A stretch of 47,266 nt of DNA from Actinomadura meyerae (GCF_900188445.1 NZ_FZOR01000055.1:1-47266); one strand, 5' to 3'; positions 17,382 through 25,963 are shown, counted from the first letter of the stretch. The notes: a model not told the origin generated them from the letters alone. Program-made: numbers and translations.

Positions 17382-17824
17382 CGGACGAACTGCGCGAGCG
17401 GGGCTCGATGTCGCTGGAGATGGTGCTCGTCACGCCCATCTTCATCGCGTTCCTGCTCTTCCTCGCCGGCGCGGGCCGGATGGTGGACGCCAAGAGCCAG
17501 GTGGACGGCGCCGCCCGGGACTCCGCCCGCGCCGCGTCCATCGCCCGCAGCGCCGGGTCCGCGCAGGCCCTCGCCGCCGACACCGCCGCCGCCGGGATGC
17601 GCGGCACCGACTGGTGCTCGGGCGGTCCCACCGTCCAGACGGACGTGTCCGACTGGGGGCCGGGCGGGAGCGTCGGCGTGACCGTCACGTGCGACGTCGA
17701 CCTCGGCGACCTGGCGTTCATCGGGCTGCCCGGCAGCAAGCGCCTCCAGGGCCACGCCATCGCGCCCGTCGACACCTTCACCAACCGAGGCACGGACGCC
17801 GGTGACCCGGGGGCCGCGCCATGA
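17378..17824 (+). CDS. TadE/TadF-like pseudopilin
   Basis: The 148-aa product starts at GTG 17378 inside the tadE stop. RGSMSLEMVLVTPIFIAFLLFLAG near residue 8 is the TadE-type processing and helix region with Glu at about +5. The remainder (VDGAARDSARAASIARS) resembles the helical spine of pseudopilins, then a soluble part with two Cys. It lies between tadE and a tadG-like gene with 4-nt overlaps on both sides, so it is probably a minor pilin (TadF-like by position). Confidence 0.75.
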   Translation: MTDELRERGSMSLEMVLVTPIFIAFLLFLAGAGRMVDAKSQVDGAARDSARAASIARSAGSAQALAADTAAAGMRGTDWCSGGPTVQTDVSDWGPGGSVGVTVTCDVDLGDLAFIGLPGSKRLQGHAIAPVDTFTNRGTDAGDPGAAP

Positions 17825-18279
17825 GGCCCGCCGCGCCCGTCGCACGCGCCGCTCACGACCGCCGCGGGGACGACCGCGGCACGATCGCGATGTACACGGT
17901 GCTGTTCACGCCGGTCGTCCTGCTGCTGGCCGGGCTGCTGGTGGACGGCGGCCTCGCCATCCACGCCCGGCAGCGCGCCGCCGACATGGCGGAGCAGGCG
18001 GCGCGGGCGGGCGCCAACCAGATCGACACCGCCAGGCTGCGCGAGACCGGCGACCCCGTCCTCGACCCGGGCCGTGCCCGCGCGGCGGCGTGCGACCTGC
18101 TCGCCGCCCATCCGGACGAGGTGACCGCGTCGCGGTGCGACGCCAACGAGCAGGAGGTCGCGGTCTCCGTCCAGATCAGCGTGCGGCCGCAGCTCCTCGG
18201 GATCATCCCGGGCTTCGGCGCGTTCGAGATGACCGCGGGCGCCACCGCCCGGCCGGTCACCGGAGGCGAAGGCCCGTGA
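17821..18279 (+). CDS. TadG-like pilus protein
   Basis: The 152-aa product starts at the ATG overlapping the previous stop (ATGA). DRGTIAMYTVLFTPVVLLLAGLLVDGG is an N-terminal helix of the Flp/TadG type, followed by AIHARQRAADMAEQAARAGANQID, a helical segment typical of TadG-like actinobacterial proteins. The +5 Glu seen in the three preceding genes is absent, so prepilin-type processing is doubtful. It is much shorter than proteobacterial TadG, without a von Willebrand-like domain. Confidence 0.7.
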   Translation: MRPAAPVARAAHDRRGDDRGTIAMYTVLFTPVVLLLAGLLVDGGLAIHARQRAADMAEQAARAGANQIDTARLRETGDPVLDPGRARAAACDLLAAHPDEVTASRCDANEQEVAVSVQISVRPQLLGIIPGFGAFEMTAGATARPVTGGEGP

Positions 18280-18337
18280 TCGAGCGCGAGAACACATTTA
18301 CGATGAGGGCGACCTCCGGCGAAACGGCAGGGACGCG

Positions 18338-21300
18338 ATGGTGACGCGGCAGGGACGGCGGGCGCCCGTCCGGGTGAACGGGCGCCGCAGCGCGGGCGAC
18401 ATTCTGGCCGGGATCGGCGCGGTCATCGCGCTGGCCGCACTGCTGGCCGGCGTCCCGCTCGCGCTGGTCGCGGCGTTCGGATCACCGCTGCCCGACCACC
18501 TGCCGTCCATGTCCGACCTCACCCAGAAGGTCGGGCCCGGATCGCTGATCGCGATCCTGGTCGCGCTGGTGTGGCTCGCCTGGCTGCAACTCGCGGCGTG
18601 CGTCGTCGTCGAGGTGTACGCGGGCGTGCGGGGCGTCGGCGTGCCCGCGCGGGTGCCGCTCGCGGGCGGGACGCAGTCGCTCGTGCACCGGCTCGTCGTG
18701 GCCGCGCTGCTGCTGTTCACCGCGACCACCACGATCATGCCGGCGTTCACCGCGGGCGGGCTCGCGCAGCGCCCGGCCGCGGCGGCGGAGGCACCGGCGC
18801 CGCAGACGCGGCCCCAGGCGCAGACGTTCCAGCAGGTGGCGGACGCCCCGGAGCATCCGGCCGCCGAGGCCGCCGGCCGCGTCGCGGCCGATCTGACCGC
18901 GGACCCGGTGGAGAAGTCCGCCACCACGAAGATCTACCGGGTGCAGCCGCCGGAGGGCCGGCACCACGAGAGCCTGTGGGAGATCGCGGAGAAGTGCCTC
19001 GGCGAGGGCCGCCGCTACAAGGAGATCTACGCCCTCAACAAGAACCACATCCAGCCGGACGGGACGCGGCTGACGATCGCGAGCCTGATCCGTCCGGGCT
19101 GGATCCTGGAGATGCCGGCGGACGCCAAGGGCGCGAAGGTCGTCCCGGTCAAGGACCTGAACGACTACTTCCGGTACGGGCACGCCGTCCCGGACGAGCC
19201 GGAGCGGCCCGCCCCCGCGCCCGCCCCGGCTCCGCCGAAGCAGCAGCAGCCCGCGCAGCCTCCTGCGAGCCAACCTCCGGCGAGCCAGCCTCCGGCGACG
19301 CAGCCGCCCGCCTCCCAGCCTCCGGCTTCGCAGGCGCCGCCCGCGTCGCCGGCCCCGGCGCCGGAGCACACCCCCGCGCCCGAGCAGAGCCCCGCACCTG
19401 AGCAGAGCCCCGCACCTGAGCAGAGCAAGGCGCCCGAGCAGGAGGCGCCGCGCGGGTCGGAGCCCGCGCATCCGCCCGCGCACGCCGAAGGCCCGTCCGG
19501 TGAGATGGGTGGGAAGGCCGGCAGCGGCGGCGCCGACGTCCCCGGCAAGGACGGGCAGCACCAGGAGGAGACCGGCTCGGCGTTCGACCTCGGCTGGCCG
19601 CAGGGCCTCGCCGCCGCGTCGCTGATCGCCGCCGGGCTGCTCGGCGTGCTCGGCCGGCGCCGCCGCCTCCAGCTGTGGAACCGCGCGTTCGGGCACATGG
19701 TCGTCCGGCCGGAAGGGGCGGCGGCGGAGACGGAGCGGGCGCTGCGGATCGGCGCCGACGACGACGCCGCCAAGCTCCTCGACCTCGGCCTGCGGCACAT
19801 GTCGAAGTCGATGGCGGCGGGCGGCCGCGCGCTCCCCACCGTCTACGGCGTGCATCTCGGGCGCGGCAGCCTCGACCTGTGGATCGCGCCCGCCGACCGC
19901 AACCCGCCCGCCCCCTGGCAGGCGTTCGACGACGGCCAGGTGTGGCGGCTGCGCGACGACGCGCTGCCCATGCTGGAGGCGTCCGACCTCGGCGACGTCC
20001 TCGCCCCCTACCCGGGCCTCGTGTCGATCGGCACGAACGCCAGCGGCCGCATCCTCGTCGACCTGGAGGCCGCGCACGGGCTGATCGCGGTGCGCGGCGA
20101 CGAGGACGCCCGGCGGGCCGCGCTGTCGGCGATCGCGCTGGAGCTGGCCACCAACCGCTGGTCCGACCACATGCGGATCACGCTCGTCGGGTTCGACGCC
20201 GAGCTGGGCGAGGGCCTCACCGAGATCGCTCCGGACCGGGTCCGCGCCGTCCCGACCCTGCACGACGCGCTGCCGGAGCTGGAGGGGCGCAGCGAGGAGG
20301 TGCGGCAGGCGCTCGCCGCGTCCGGCGTCGACTCGGTGCTCACCGGACGCTGCCGCGGCGTGTTCGGCGAGGCGTGGATGCCGCACTACCTGATCATGGC
20401 GGACCGCCCGGACGAGCAGGCCGCCGACCGGCTCGTCGCGCTCGCCCGCACCGGCACCCGGATGGCCGCCGGGTACATCGTCCCCGGCGACGTGCAGGGC
20501 GCCACCTGGACCTGGGACGTCGACGCCGCCGGGCGCCTCCAGGCGGGCGTGCTCGGCTTCGATGTGGAGGCGCAGCTCGTCCGCGACGACGAGTACCGCG
20601 GCGTGTTCGAGCTGTTCCGCACGGCGGAGCGGCTCGACTCGGTGCAGCTTCCCGGCCTGGCCGGGGGCGCCGAGCCGCCGGCGGCGCAGCAGTCCTCGGT
20701 CGACATCCGGCTGCTCGGCCCCATCGAGGTCGACGCGCCGGGGCCGATGGACGAGAGCCGCCGCGCGCTCTGCACCGAGGTGCTGGTGTTCCTCGCCGCG
20801 CACCCGGAGGGCGTCCACCCGACGGTGCTGTCCGGCGCGGTGTGGCCGCGCGGCGTGAGCGCGGGCGTCCGCGACGCGACCGTGGCCCGCGTGTCGGACT
20901 GGCTCGGCCGGGACGCGCGCGGCCGCCCCAACCTGTACCACGACGAGCGCGGGCGGATCCGGCTCGGCTCGGAGGTGCGGGTCGACATCGCCGTGTTCCG
21001 CTGGCTGGTGTGGCGGTCGGCGGCCGAGCCCGCGTCCGAGACCGCCTACATGGCGTACGCGCTGGACCTCGTCCGCGGCCCGCTGCTCGCCGACCGCCCC
21101 CGCGGCCGGTACGCGTGGCTGGCGAACCACGACCTGGAGTACGAGACGCCCGCGCGGATCATCGACGTCGCGCACCGGCTCGTCGTGCTGCGGCTGGAGG
21201 AGGGCGACCCGCGCGGCGCGGTGAGCGCGGCCCGCGCCGGGCTGCGGCTCGCGCCCGACGACGAGGGCCTGTGGCGCGACCTGCTCCGCGCGACCCACGC

Positions 21301-21448
21301 GACCGGCGACGTCGCGCAGGTGCGGGTGGTCGTGGACGAGCTGCGCTCCCGCATCGCCCGCGACCCCTACCTCGACCAGCTCCAGCCGGAAACGGAGGCT
21401 CTGGTGGAGGAGCTCGTCCCGGACTGGCACCGCGTCGGGTCGCGCTAG
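18338..21448 (+). CDS. LysM and BTAD domain membrane protein of the Tad locus
   Basis: The 1036-aa protein has three N-terminal membrane helices (about 22-48, 70-95 and 112-136), then a LysM-type segment (residues ~200-265: YRVQPPEGRHHESLWEIAEKCLG...RPGWILEMP). A Pro-rich repetitive stretch follows (~288-385), then a fourth helix near 415-435 and a large C-terminal part. The last ~250 residues match the bacterial transcriptional activator (BTAD) arrangement: a winged-helix-like part (DIRLLGPIEVDAPG...), then TPR-like helices (DVAHRLVVLRLEEGDPRGAVSAARAGL). Such proteins often accompany actinobacterial Tad loci; their role is unknown. It could link wall sensing to pilus gene control or be structural. 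The start is separated by 58 bases from the tadG-like gene. Confidence 0.8.
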   Translation: MVTRQGRRAPVRVNGRRSAGDILAGIGAVIALAALLAGVPLALVAAFGSPLPDHLPSMSDLTQKVGPGSLIAILVALVWLAWLQLAACVVVEVYAGVRGVGVPARVPLAGGTQSLVHRLVVAALLLFTATTTIMPAFTAGGLAQRPAAAAEAPAPQTRPQAQTFQQVADAPEHPAAEAAGRVAADLTADPVEKSATTKIYRVQPPEGRHHESLWEIAEKCLGEGRRYKEIYALNKNHIQPDGTRLTIASLIRPGWILEMPADAKGAKVVPVKDLNDYFRYGHAVPDEPERPAPAPAPAPPKQQQPAQPPASQPPASQPPATQPPASQPPASQAPPASPAPAPEHTPAPEQSPAPEQSPAPEQSKAPEQEAPRGSEPAHPPAHAEGPSGEMGGKAGSGGADVPGKDGQHQEETGSAFDLGWPQGLAAASLIAAGLLGVLGRRRRLQLWNRAFGHMVVRPEGAAAETERALRIGADDDAAKLLDLGLRHMSKSMAAGGRALPTVYGVHLGRGSLDLWIAPADRNPPAPWQAFDDGQVWRLRDDALPMLEASDLGDVLAPYPGLVSIGTNASGRILVDLEAAHGLIAVRGDEDARRAALSAIALELATNRWSDHMRITLVGFDAELGEGLTEIAPDRVRAVPTLHDALPELEGRSEEVRQALAASGVDSVLTGRCRGVFGEAWMPHYLIMADRPDEQAADRLVALARTGTRMAAGYIVPGDVQGATWTWDVDAAGRLQAGVLGFDVEAQLVRDDEYRGVFELFRTAERLDSVQLPGLAGGAEPPAAQQSSVDIRLLGPIEVDAPGPMDESRRALCTEVLVFLAAHPEGVHPTVLSGAVWPRGVSAGVRDATVARVSDWLGRDARGRPNLYHDERGRIRLGSEVRVDIAVFRWLVWRSAAEPASETAYMAYALDLVRGPLLADRPRGRYAWLANHDLEYETPARIIDVAHRLVVLRLEEGDPRGAVSAARAGLRLAPDDEGLWRDLLRATHATGDVAQVRVVVDELRSRIARDPYLDQLQPETEALVEELVPDWHRVGSR
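19391..19426 (+). repeat. 18-bp tandem repeat coding a Pro-Glu-Gln segment
   Basis: CCCGCACCTGAGCAGAGC occurs twice in perfect tandem, with degenerate copies either side, encoding PAPEQS units in the Pro-rich linker of the LysM/BTAD protein. Upstream, 19255-19330 repeats Pro-Pro-Ala-Ser-Gln. Such linkers commonly vary in length between strains. Confidence 0.7.
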
Positions 21449-21467
21449 CCGGCCGGATACGGCTAGC
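21444..21467. terminator. bidirectional hairpin between convergent genes
   Basis: GCTAGCCG and CGGCTAGC form perfect 8-nt arms around an 8-nt loop. The left arm contains the stop of the LysM/BTAD gene and the right arm that of the convergent lipoprotein gene. There is no T-tract, as is usual in actinomycetes, but the placement suggests a shared terminator. Confidence 0.5.
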
Positions 21468-22665
21468 GGTACAGGCCGGTGCCGCCGAGCGAGTACCGGC
21501 CCGGCTGCGGGTGGACGCACAGGCCCGCCGGGCGGCCCCCGACCCGCACCTTCCGCAGGACGCGGCCGGTGCCGGTGGACACCGCGTAGACGACTCCGGC
21601 GGGGTCGGCGAGCCACAGCTCCGTCCCGTCCGACGACACGCCGCCCGGCACGGGGGAACCGCCGCCGGGCAGCGGCCAGCGGGACACCGCCCGCCGGGTG
21701 CGGAAGTCGACGGCGGTCAGCGTGCCGTCGCCCACCACGAACAGGCGCCGCGCGTCCCGGCTGACCGCGAGGCCGCGGGCGCCCGGCGCGGTCCGGACGA
21801 ACCCGGCCAGGGCGAAGCGCCGCGCGTCCACCAGCCAAACCCCGCCCTCGGCCGCGTCCGCGACGAGGAACACCGCGCCGTCGGGGGAGAGCCGCAGATC
21901 GCCGGGCCGGGCCCCCGCGGGCAGCCGCAGCGTCCCCGCGACGCGCCGCCCGGCGAGATCGACGAGCGCCAGCTCACCGGCGGCCGTGCACGTCGCGACC
22001 AGGAACCGGCCCCGGATGGTGAAGTCGGCGTGGGCCGCCGAGCACGGCATCGGCACCGACGCGCGCAGCGCCATCGTCCGCGGGTCGCGCACGTCGACGC
22101 GGCGCGGGCCGCGCGCCGGGACCAGCGCGTCCCGCCCGTCCGGCGTGAAGTACAGCCCGGCCGGGCCGGGGACCCGCACCGGCCGCCCGCGCCGCCCCCC
22201 GTGCGGCCCGATCGGGACCAGCAGGCCGCGCCCGCGGTCGGCCGCCCACAGCCGCCGCAGATCCCACGACGGCACGACCCGGGACGCCGCCGCCCCGGTG
22301 CGGTACCGCCCGACGACCCGGGCCGCGCCGGGATCGACGACGTCGAGGTACCGGCCGTTCGCGACGTAGATCCGCGGCGGCAGCCCCCGCGCGTTCGGCG
22401 CGATCATGCCGGGGCCGGTGGCCGCGTACACCCGCCCGCCCGCCGGCGCGACCGGCACCCCGCCGGGATCGGCGGCGCGGCGCTCGCCGTCCGGCCGCAC
22501 CCGCAGGTACGGCGCCGGACCGCCCAGCCCCACCACGGGATCGTCGGCGGACGGCTCCGCGGGACGGTGGAACGGCACGGCCGGACCGCACCCGGCCAGC
22601 ACCCCGGACGCCATCGTGAGGGCCGCGGCGAACGGCAGCGCGGCGGCCCGTGCTCGTGCCCGCAT
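21463..22665 (-). CDS. beta-propeller (YVTN-like) lipoprotein
   Basis: The 400-aa product starts at ATG 22665 (a GTG lies one codon upstream). It has a signal sequence with lipobox LAGC, Cys at residue 26, so it should be a surface lipoprotein. The rest is a series of ~40-residue blade-like units: RIYVANGRYLDVVDPGAARVVGRY, GLYFTPDGRDALVPARG, DLRLSPDGAVFLVADA, GLAVSRDARRLFVVGDG. This is the YVTN/NHL-type propeller pattern. Propellers mostly bind ligands or proteins; no catalytic motif is seen. It converges on the Tad operon, so a link to the pili is possible but unsupported. Confidence 0.75.
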   Translation of the reverse strand: MRARARAAALPFAAALTMASGVLAGCGPAVPFHRPAEPSADDPVVGLGGPAPYLRVRPDGERRAADPGGVPVAPAGGRVYAATGPGMIAPNARGLPPRIYVANGRYLDVVDPGAARVVGRYRTGAAASRVVPSWDLRRLWAADRGRGLLVPIGPHGGRRGRPVRVPGPAGLYFTPDGRDALVPARGPRRVDVRDPRTMALRASVPMPCSAAHADFTIRGRFLVATCTAAGELALVDLAGRRVAGTLRLPAGARPGDLRLSPDGAVFLVADAAEGGVWLVDARRFALAGFVRTAPGARGLAVSRDARRLFVVGDGTLTAVDFRTRRAVSRWPLPGGGSPVPGGVSSDGTELWLADPAGVVYAVSTGTGRVLRKVRVGGRPAGLCVHPQPGRYSLGGTGLYR

Positions 22666-22757
22666 CACGGCCGGACCCTACCGGCGCGCGACGCTCAGTG
22701 TCCGCCCAACAGCGAAACGTGTTCGACGTGGCCTCGGCAGCTCAGTCGGTGTCATTT

Positions 22758-22775
22758 GTGGGGGACGACCCCCAC
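22758..22775. repeat. palindromic GGGGGACGACCCCC element, copy 1 (intergenic)
   Basis: GTGGGGG-ACGA-CCCCCAC is a perfect hairpin with 7-nt arms and a 4-nt loop, followed by GCCCCCGGG. It lies in the 175-base space between the NYN gene (minus, upstream) and the propeller lipoprotein. The same core occurs at 27288 and 42565. Confidence 0.75.
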
Positions 22776-22788
22776 GCCCCCGGGAAGG

Positions 22789-22850
22789 CTCCGACTGCCC
22801 GTCGCCTTCCGCTCCGCTGGCGCTCCGCTCCAGGCGCCGGTCAGTCGGAG
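22789..22850. terminator. long stem-loop at the 3' end of the NYN gene
   Basis: CTCCGACTG (22789-22797) pairs exactly with CAGTCGGAG (22842-22850), enclosing 44 bases rich in CCGCT/GGCGC repeats that can form an inner stem. The right arm overlaps the last codons and stop of the NYN gene, so it could terminate or stabilise that transcript on the minus strand. Confidence 0.45.
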
Positions 22851-23896
22851 GTCCCGATCCCTATCCCGAACTCGCGGTAGACGCGCTCCCAGAAGCCGTC
22901 GCGGAGCCAGGTGCGGGCCTCCTGGTAGGGGCGCAGGGATGAGCCCAGCTCCTTCTCGGCCTCGATCAGCAGTTCCTTGTCGATGACGGGCGGCAGGATC
23001 GGGCCGGGGAGCAGGTCGCGGATGTTGTCCCGGCCCCGCTCGAAGATCCACTTCTGGGCGACGTGCTCGCCGATCTCCAGCATGTGGTCGCGGTCGGGGC
23101 CGAGCTTGCCGTCGGTCTGGGCGGCGGTGGAGTTCAGCGAGGCGGCGACCGTGGCGGGGGTCGCGGAGCCCGGCACCGGGACGGTCGCGCGGACGGCGGC
23201 GGGCACCGGCTTGACCGACGGGGGCTTGCCCGCGAACACCTGGGACGGCGACGGGACGGGGTTCGCGCGCTGCGCGGCGGCCGCGGCGTCCCGGACGGCG
23301 GCGGCGCTGCCCGGCGCGGGCACCGGCAGCACCTTGGCCTTGGTGAAGTACGGGCGGAGGAACTCGGCGGGCAGCACCTCGACGGTGTCGGACTCCCACA
23401 CCAGCCATTCGGCCTGGTTGGAGCCGTGCGTCGGCTCGACGCCCCACAGGTGCACGCGGACGCCGTAGCGCTGCGCGGCCTCCACGGCGGGCAGCATGTC
23501 CTCGTCGCCGGCCAGCAGCACCGCGTCGGTGATCGCGCGGTGCCGGGCGAGGGCCTCCAGGTCGGCGCGGAGCTGGGCGTCCACGCCCTTCTGCTGGCCC
23601 TGCGCGTTCAGGTTGCCGAGCCGCAGCTTCACCAGCGGCAGGTTGGCGATCACGCGCTGGTCGACCGTGGGCTGCTTCTTCGGCGCGGCGTCGAACCAGT
23701 AGACCCGCAGCAGCTCGCCGCGCCGCTGCCCGTCGGCGTGGTCGGTCAGCGCCTTGATCAGCTTCTCGGCGGCGACCCGGTACTCGCGCCGGGATCCGCA
23801 GCCGAGCAGCAGCGCACCGGAGGCCGCGTAAAGGTATCCCGCGTCGACGAAGATGGCGTATCGCGCGGGCTGTGCAACGTACTCCGAGGTGGCCAT
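22841..23896 (-). CDS. NYN domain (PIN-like) putative ribonuclease
   Basis: The 351-aa product starts at ATG 23896 after GGTGGAAGG; a longer frame from 23929 is less likely. The N-terminal ~165 residues are a NYN/LabA-like domain: YAIFVDAGYLY with the first acidic residue, then DAVLLAGDEDMLPAVEAAQRYGVRVHLWG with the second acidic cluster, as in PIN-superfamily metal-dependent nucleases. A Pro/Ala-rich linker (~205-270) leads to a C-terminal helical domain (KWIFERGRDNIRDLLPG...), of a type often present in actinobacterial members. The substrate is unknown; RNA cleavage is inferred from the fold. Confidence 0.8.
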   Translation of the reverse strand: MATSEYVAQPARYAIFVDAGYLYAASGALLLGCGSRREYRVAAEKLIKALTDHADGQRRGELLRVYWFDAAPKKQPTVDQRVIANLPLVKLRLGNLNAQGQQKGVDAQLRADLEALARHRAITDAVLLAGDEDMLPAVEAAQRYGVRVHLWGVEPTHGSNQAEWLVWESDTVEVLPAEFLRPYFTKAKVLPVPAPGSAAAVRDAAAAAQRANPVPSPSQVFAGKPPSVKPVPAAVRATVPVPGSATPATVAASLNSTAAQTDGKLGPDRDHMLEIGEHVAQKWIFERGRDNIRDLLPGPILPPVIDKELLIEAEKELGSSLRPYQEARTWLRDGFWERVYREFGIGIGTSD

Positions 23897-24015
23897 GGCC
23901 TTCCACCTTATTCGTGCGGAGGCCCCCACTGGGTGCGAACCACGGTTACATCTCGCTACGGGCGGTCCGCGGGGAGTCGGCGCGCGGCCCGCCGCGCCGC
24001 GGACGGGAGGGCAGG

Positions 24016-24258
24016 TCAGCGCGGTAGGGCGCTGGCCCGCCAGGCACCCGGGCCGCGCGGCTCCAGGTCGCCCGCGAACGTGTTGCGGACGAGCCTGGAC
24101 CGGTCCGCCCAGCGGGACGGGCGGGCCGGGCGGTCGCCGTCGCGCGCCGCCGCCGCGGCCCGCGCGCGGGCGGTCAGCACGGCGACGAGCGCGGCGATCT
24201 CCTCCGGTCCCGGGTCGCCCCGGACGATCTGCAGGAAGGGCTTCTGCTCGGAACTCAC
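24016..24258 (-). CDS. accE: acyl-CoA carboxylase epsilon subunit
   Basis: The 80-aa product starts at GTG 24258 with GGAAGG upstream. FLQIVRGDPGPEEIAALVAVLTARA is the conserved core of the actinobacterial epsilon subunit, and the C-terminus has the usual RSRLVR-type basic segment. It binds the biotin-carrier alpha and the beta subunit and stimulates the complex (known for Streptomyces and mycobacteria). It lies 28 bases after the carboxyltransferase gene in the same direction, as expected for one operon. Confidence 0.85.
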   Translation of the reverse strand: MSSEQKPFLQIVRGDPGPEEIAALVAVLTARARAAAAARDGDRPARPSRWADRSRLVRNTFAGDLEPRGPGAWRASALPR

Positions 24259-24286
24259 GAAATCCGGCCTTCCAGGAGAGTCCGGG

Positions 24287-25879
24287 TCACAGCGGGATGT
24301 TCCCATGCTTCTTCGGCGGCAGCGTCTTGCGCTTCTCGCGCAGCGCGCGCAGCGCCCGCACGACCTGCCCGCGCGTCTCCGACGGCTTGATCACGTTGTC
24401 CACGTAGCCGCGCTCGGCCGCGATGTAGGGGTTGGCGAGCGTGTCCTCGTACTCGGTGATCAGCTCGGCGCGGCGGGCGTCGGGGTCGTCCGCGGCGGCC
24501 AGCTCGCGCCGGTACAGGATGTTGACCGCGCCCTGCGCGCCCATCACCGCGATCTGCGCGGTCGGCCACGCCAGGTTGACGTCGGCGCCGAGGTGCTTGG
24601 ACCCCATGACGTCGTAGGCGCCGCCGTACGCCTTCCGGGTGATGATCGTGACGAGCGGGACGGTGGCCTCGGCGTAGGCGTACAGCAGCTTCGCGCCGCG
24701 CCGGATGATGCCGTTCCACTCCTGGTCGGTGCCGGGCAGGAAGCCGGGGACGTCCACGAAGGTCAGCACCGGGATGTTGAAGGCGTCGCAGGTCCGGACG
24801 AACCGGGCGGCCTTCTCGGAGGCGTCGATGTCGAGCGTCCCGGCGAACTGCATCGGCTGGTTCGCGACGATGCCGACGGAGTGGCCCTCGACGCGGCCGA
24901 ACCCGACGATGATGTTGGGCGCGAACTGCTCCTGGACCTCCAGGAACTCGCCGTCGTCCAGTACCCGCTCGATCGCGGTGTGCATGTCGTACGGCTGGTT
25001 CGGCGAGTCGGGGATGAGGGTGTCGAGCTCCTCGTCCAGCTCGGTGACGTCCACCGGCACGTCGAACGCGGGCGCGTCGGACAGGTTGTTGGACGGCAGG
25101 TACGACAGCAGCGCCTTGACGTACTCGATCGCGTCGTCCTCGTCCGACCCCTGGTAGTGGGCGACGCCGGACTTGGAGTTGTGCGAGTGCGCCCCGCCTA
25201 GCTCCTCCATCGTGACCTCTTCACCGGTGACCGTCTTGATCACGTCCGGGCCGGTGATGAACATGTGGGACGTCTGGTCGACCATGACGATGAAGTCGGT
25301 GATCGCCGGGGAGTACACCGCGCCGCCCGCGCACGGCCCCATGACCAGCGAGATCTGCGGGATGACGCCGGAGGCGTGCACGTTCCGCTTGAAGATCTCC
25401 GCGTACAGGCCGAGCGCGACCACGCCCTCCTGGATCCGCGCGCCGCCGGAGTCGTTGATGCCGATCACCGGGCAGCCGGTCTTGATCGCGTGGTCCATGA
25501 CCTTGCAGATCTTCTCGCCGAAGACCTCGCCCAGCGACCCGCCGGAGACGGTGAAGTCCTGGCTGAACACCGCGACCGGGCGCCCGTCCACCGTGCCGTG
25601 GCCGGTGACGACTCCGTCGCCGTAGGGCCGGTTCTTCTCCATCCCGAAGTTGGTGGAGCGGTGCCGCGCCATCTCGTCGAACTCCACGAACGAGCCGGGG
25701 TCGAGCAGCGCGTCGATCCGCTCCCGGGCGGTCATCTTGCCCTTGGCGTGCTGCTTCTCCACGGCGCGCGCGGAGCCGGCGTGAACCGCCTCGTAGCGCC
25801 GCCGCTCCAGGTCCGCGATCTTTCCCGCCGTGGTGTGGAGGTCGTAGTCCACGGGGGGCTCAGGGGCTTCCGTCGCCAT
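24287..25879 (-). CDS. pccB: propionyl-CoA carboxylase beta subunit (carboxyltransferase)
   Basis: The 530-aa product begins MATEAPEPPVDYDLHTTAGK. It has both halves of the crotonase-like carboxyltransferase: GINDSGGARIQEG with the N-terminal oxyanion hole, and GGAYDVMGSKHLGADVNLAWPTAQIAVMGAQGA in the C-terminal half. Asp423 in GGAYD corresponds to the Asp422 that marks the PccB (propionyl) class in Streptomyces, where the acetyl-specific form has Ile (established knowledge, from memory). It transfers CO2 from biotin to propionyl- or acetyl-CoA, feeding methylmalonyl- or malonyl-CoA. No alpha (biotin) subunit is in the window. Other extended frames covering it are spurious. Confidence 0.95.
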   Translation of the reverse strand: MATEAPEPPVDYDLHTTAGKIADLERRRYEAVHAGSARAVEKQHAKGKMTARERIDALLDPGSFVEFDEMARHRSTNFGMEKNRPYGDGVVTGHGTVDGRPVAVFSQDFTVSGGSLGEVFGEKICKVMDHAIKTGCPVIGINDSGGARIQEGVVALGLYAEIFKRNVHASGVIPQISLVMGPCAGGAVYSPAITDFIVMVDQTSHMFITGPDVIKTVTGEEVTMEELGGAHSHNSKSGVAHYQGSDEDDAIEYVKALLSYLPSNNLSDAPAFDVPVDVTELDEELDTLIPDSPNQPYDMHTAIERVLDDGEFLEVQEQFAPNIIVGFGRVEGHSVGIVANQPMQFAGTLDIDASEKAARFVRTCDAFNIPVLTFVDVPGFLPGTDQEWNGIIRRGAKLLYAYAEATVPLVTIITRKAYGGAYDVMGSKHLGADVNLAWPTAQIAVMGAQGAVNILYRRELAAADDPDARRAELITEYEDTLANPYIAAERGYVDNVIKPSETRGQVVRALRALREKRKTLPPKKHGNIPL

Positions 25880-25886
25880 GCCGGTC

Positions 25887-25892
25887 AGGGTA
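25887..25892 (-). promoter_or_regulatory. putative leaderless -10 box of pccB-accE
   Basis: TACCCT on the minus strand ends 8 nt before the pccB ATG, the spacing expected when transcription starts at the ATG. No ribosome site precedes this ATG. No clear -35 is visible. Confidence 0.4.
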
Positions 25893-25932
25893 ACCGGCGA
25901 CTGATACCGCTCCTGCGGCCGGGTGCCGGTGA

Positions 25933-25953
25933 CCGGGACGAACCCCGTCCCGG
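25933..25953. promoter_or_regulatory. 21-bp palindrome between divergent pccB and ppc
   Basis: CCGGGACG (25933-25940) and CGTCCCGG (25946-25953) are perfect 8-nt arms around AACCC. The site covers the region where a -35 for the ppc -10 box (25964) should lie and is about 55 bases from the pccB start. It is a candidate operator controlling both genes; a hairpin role in RNA is unlikely if both mRNAs are leaderless. Confidence 0.45.
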
Positions 25954-25963
25954 CCTGGCTCGT

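Noticed and set aside
19201..19500. Possible CRISPR-like short repeats
   Set aside because: They are in-frame codon repeats for a Pro-rich linker without spacers.
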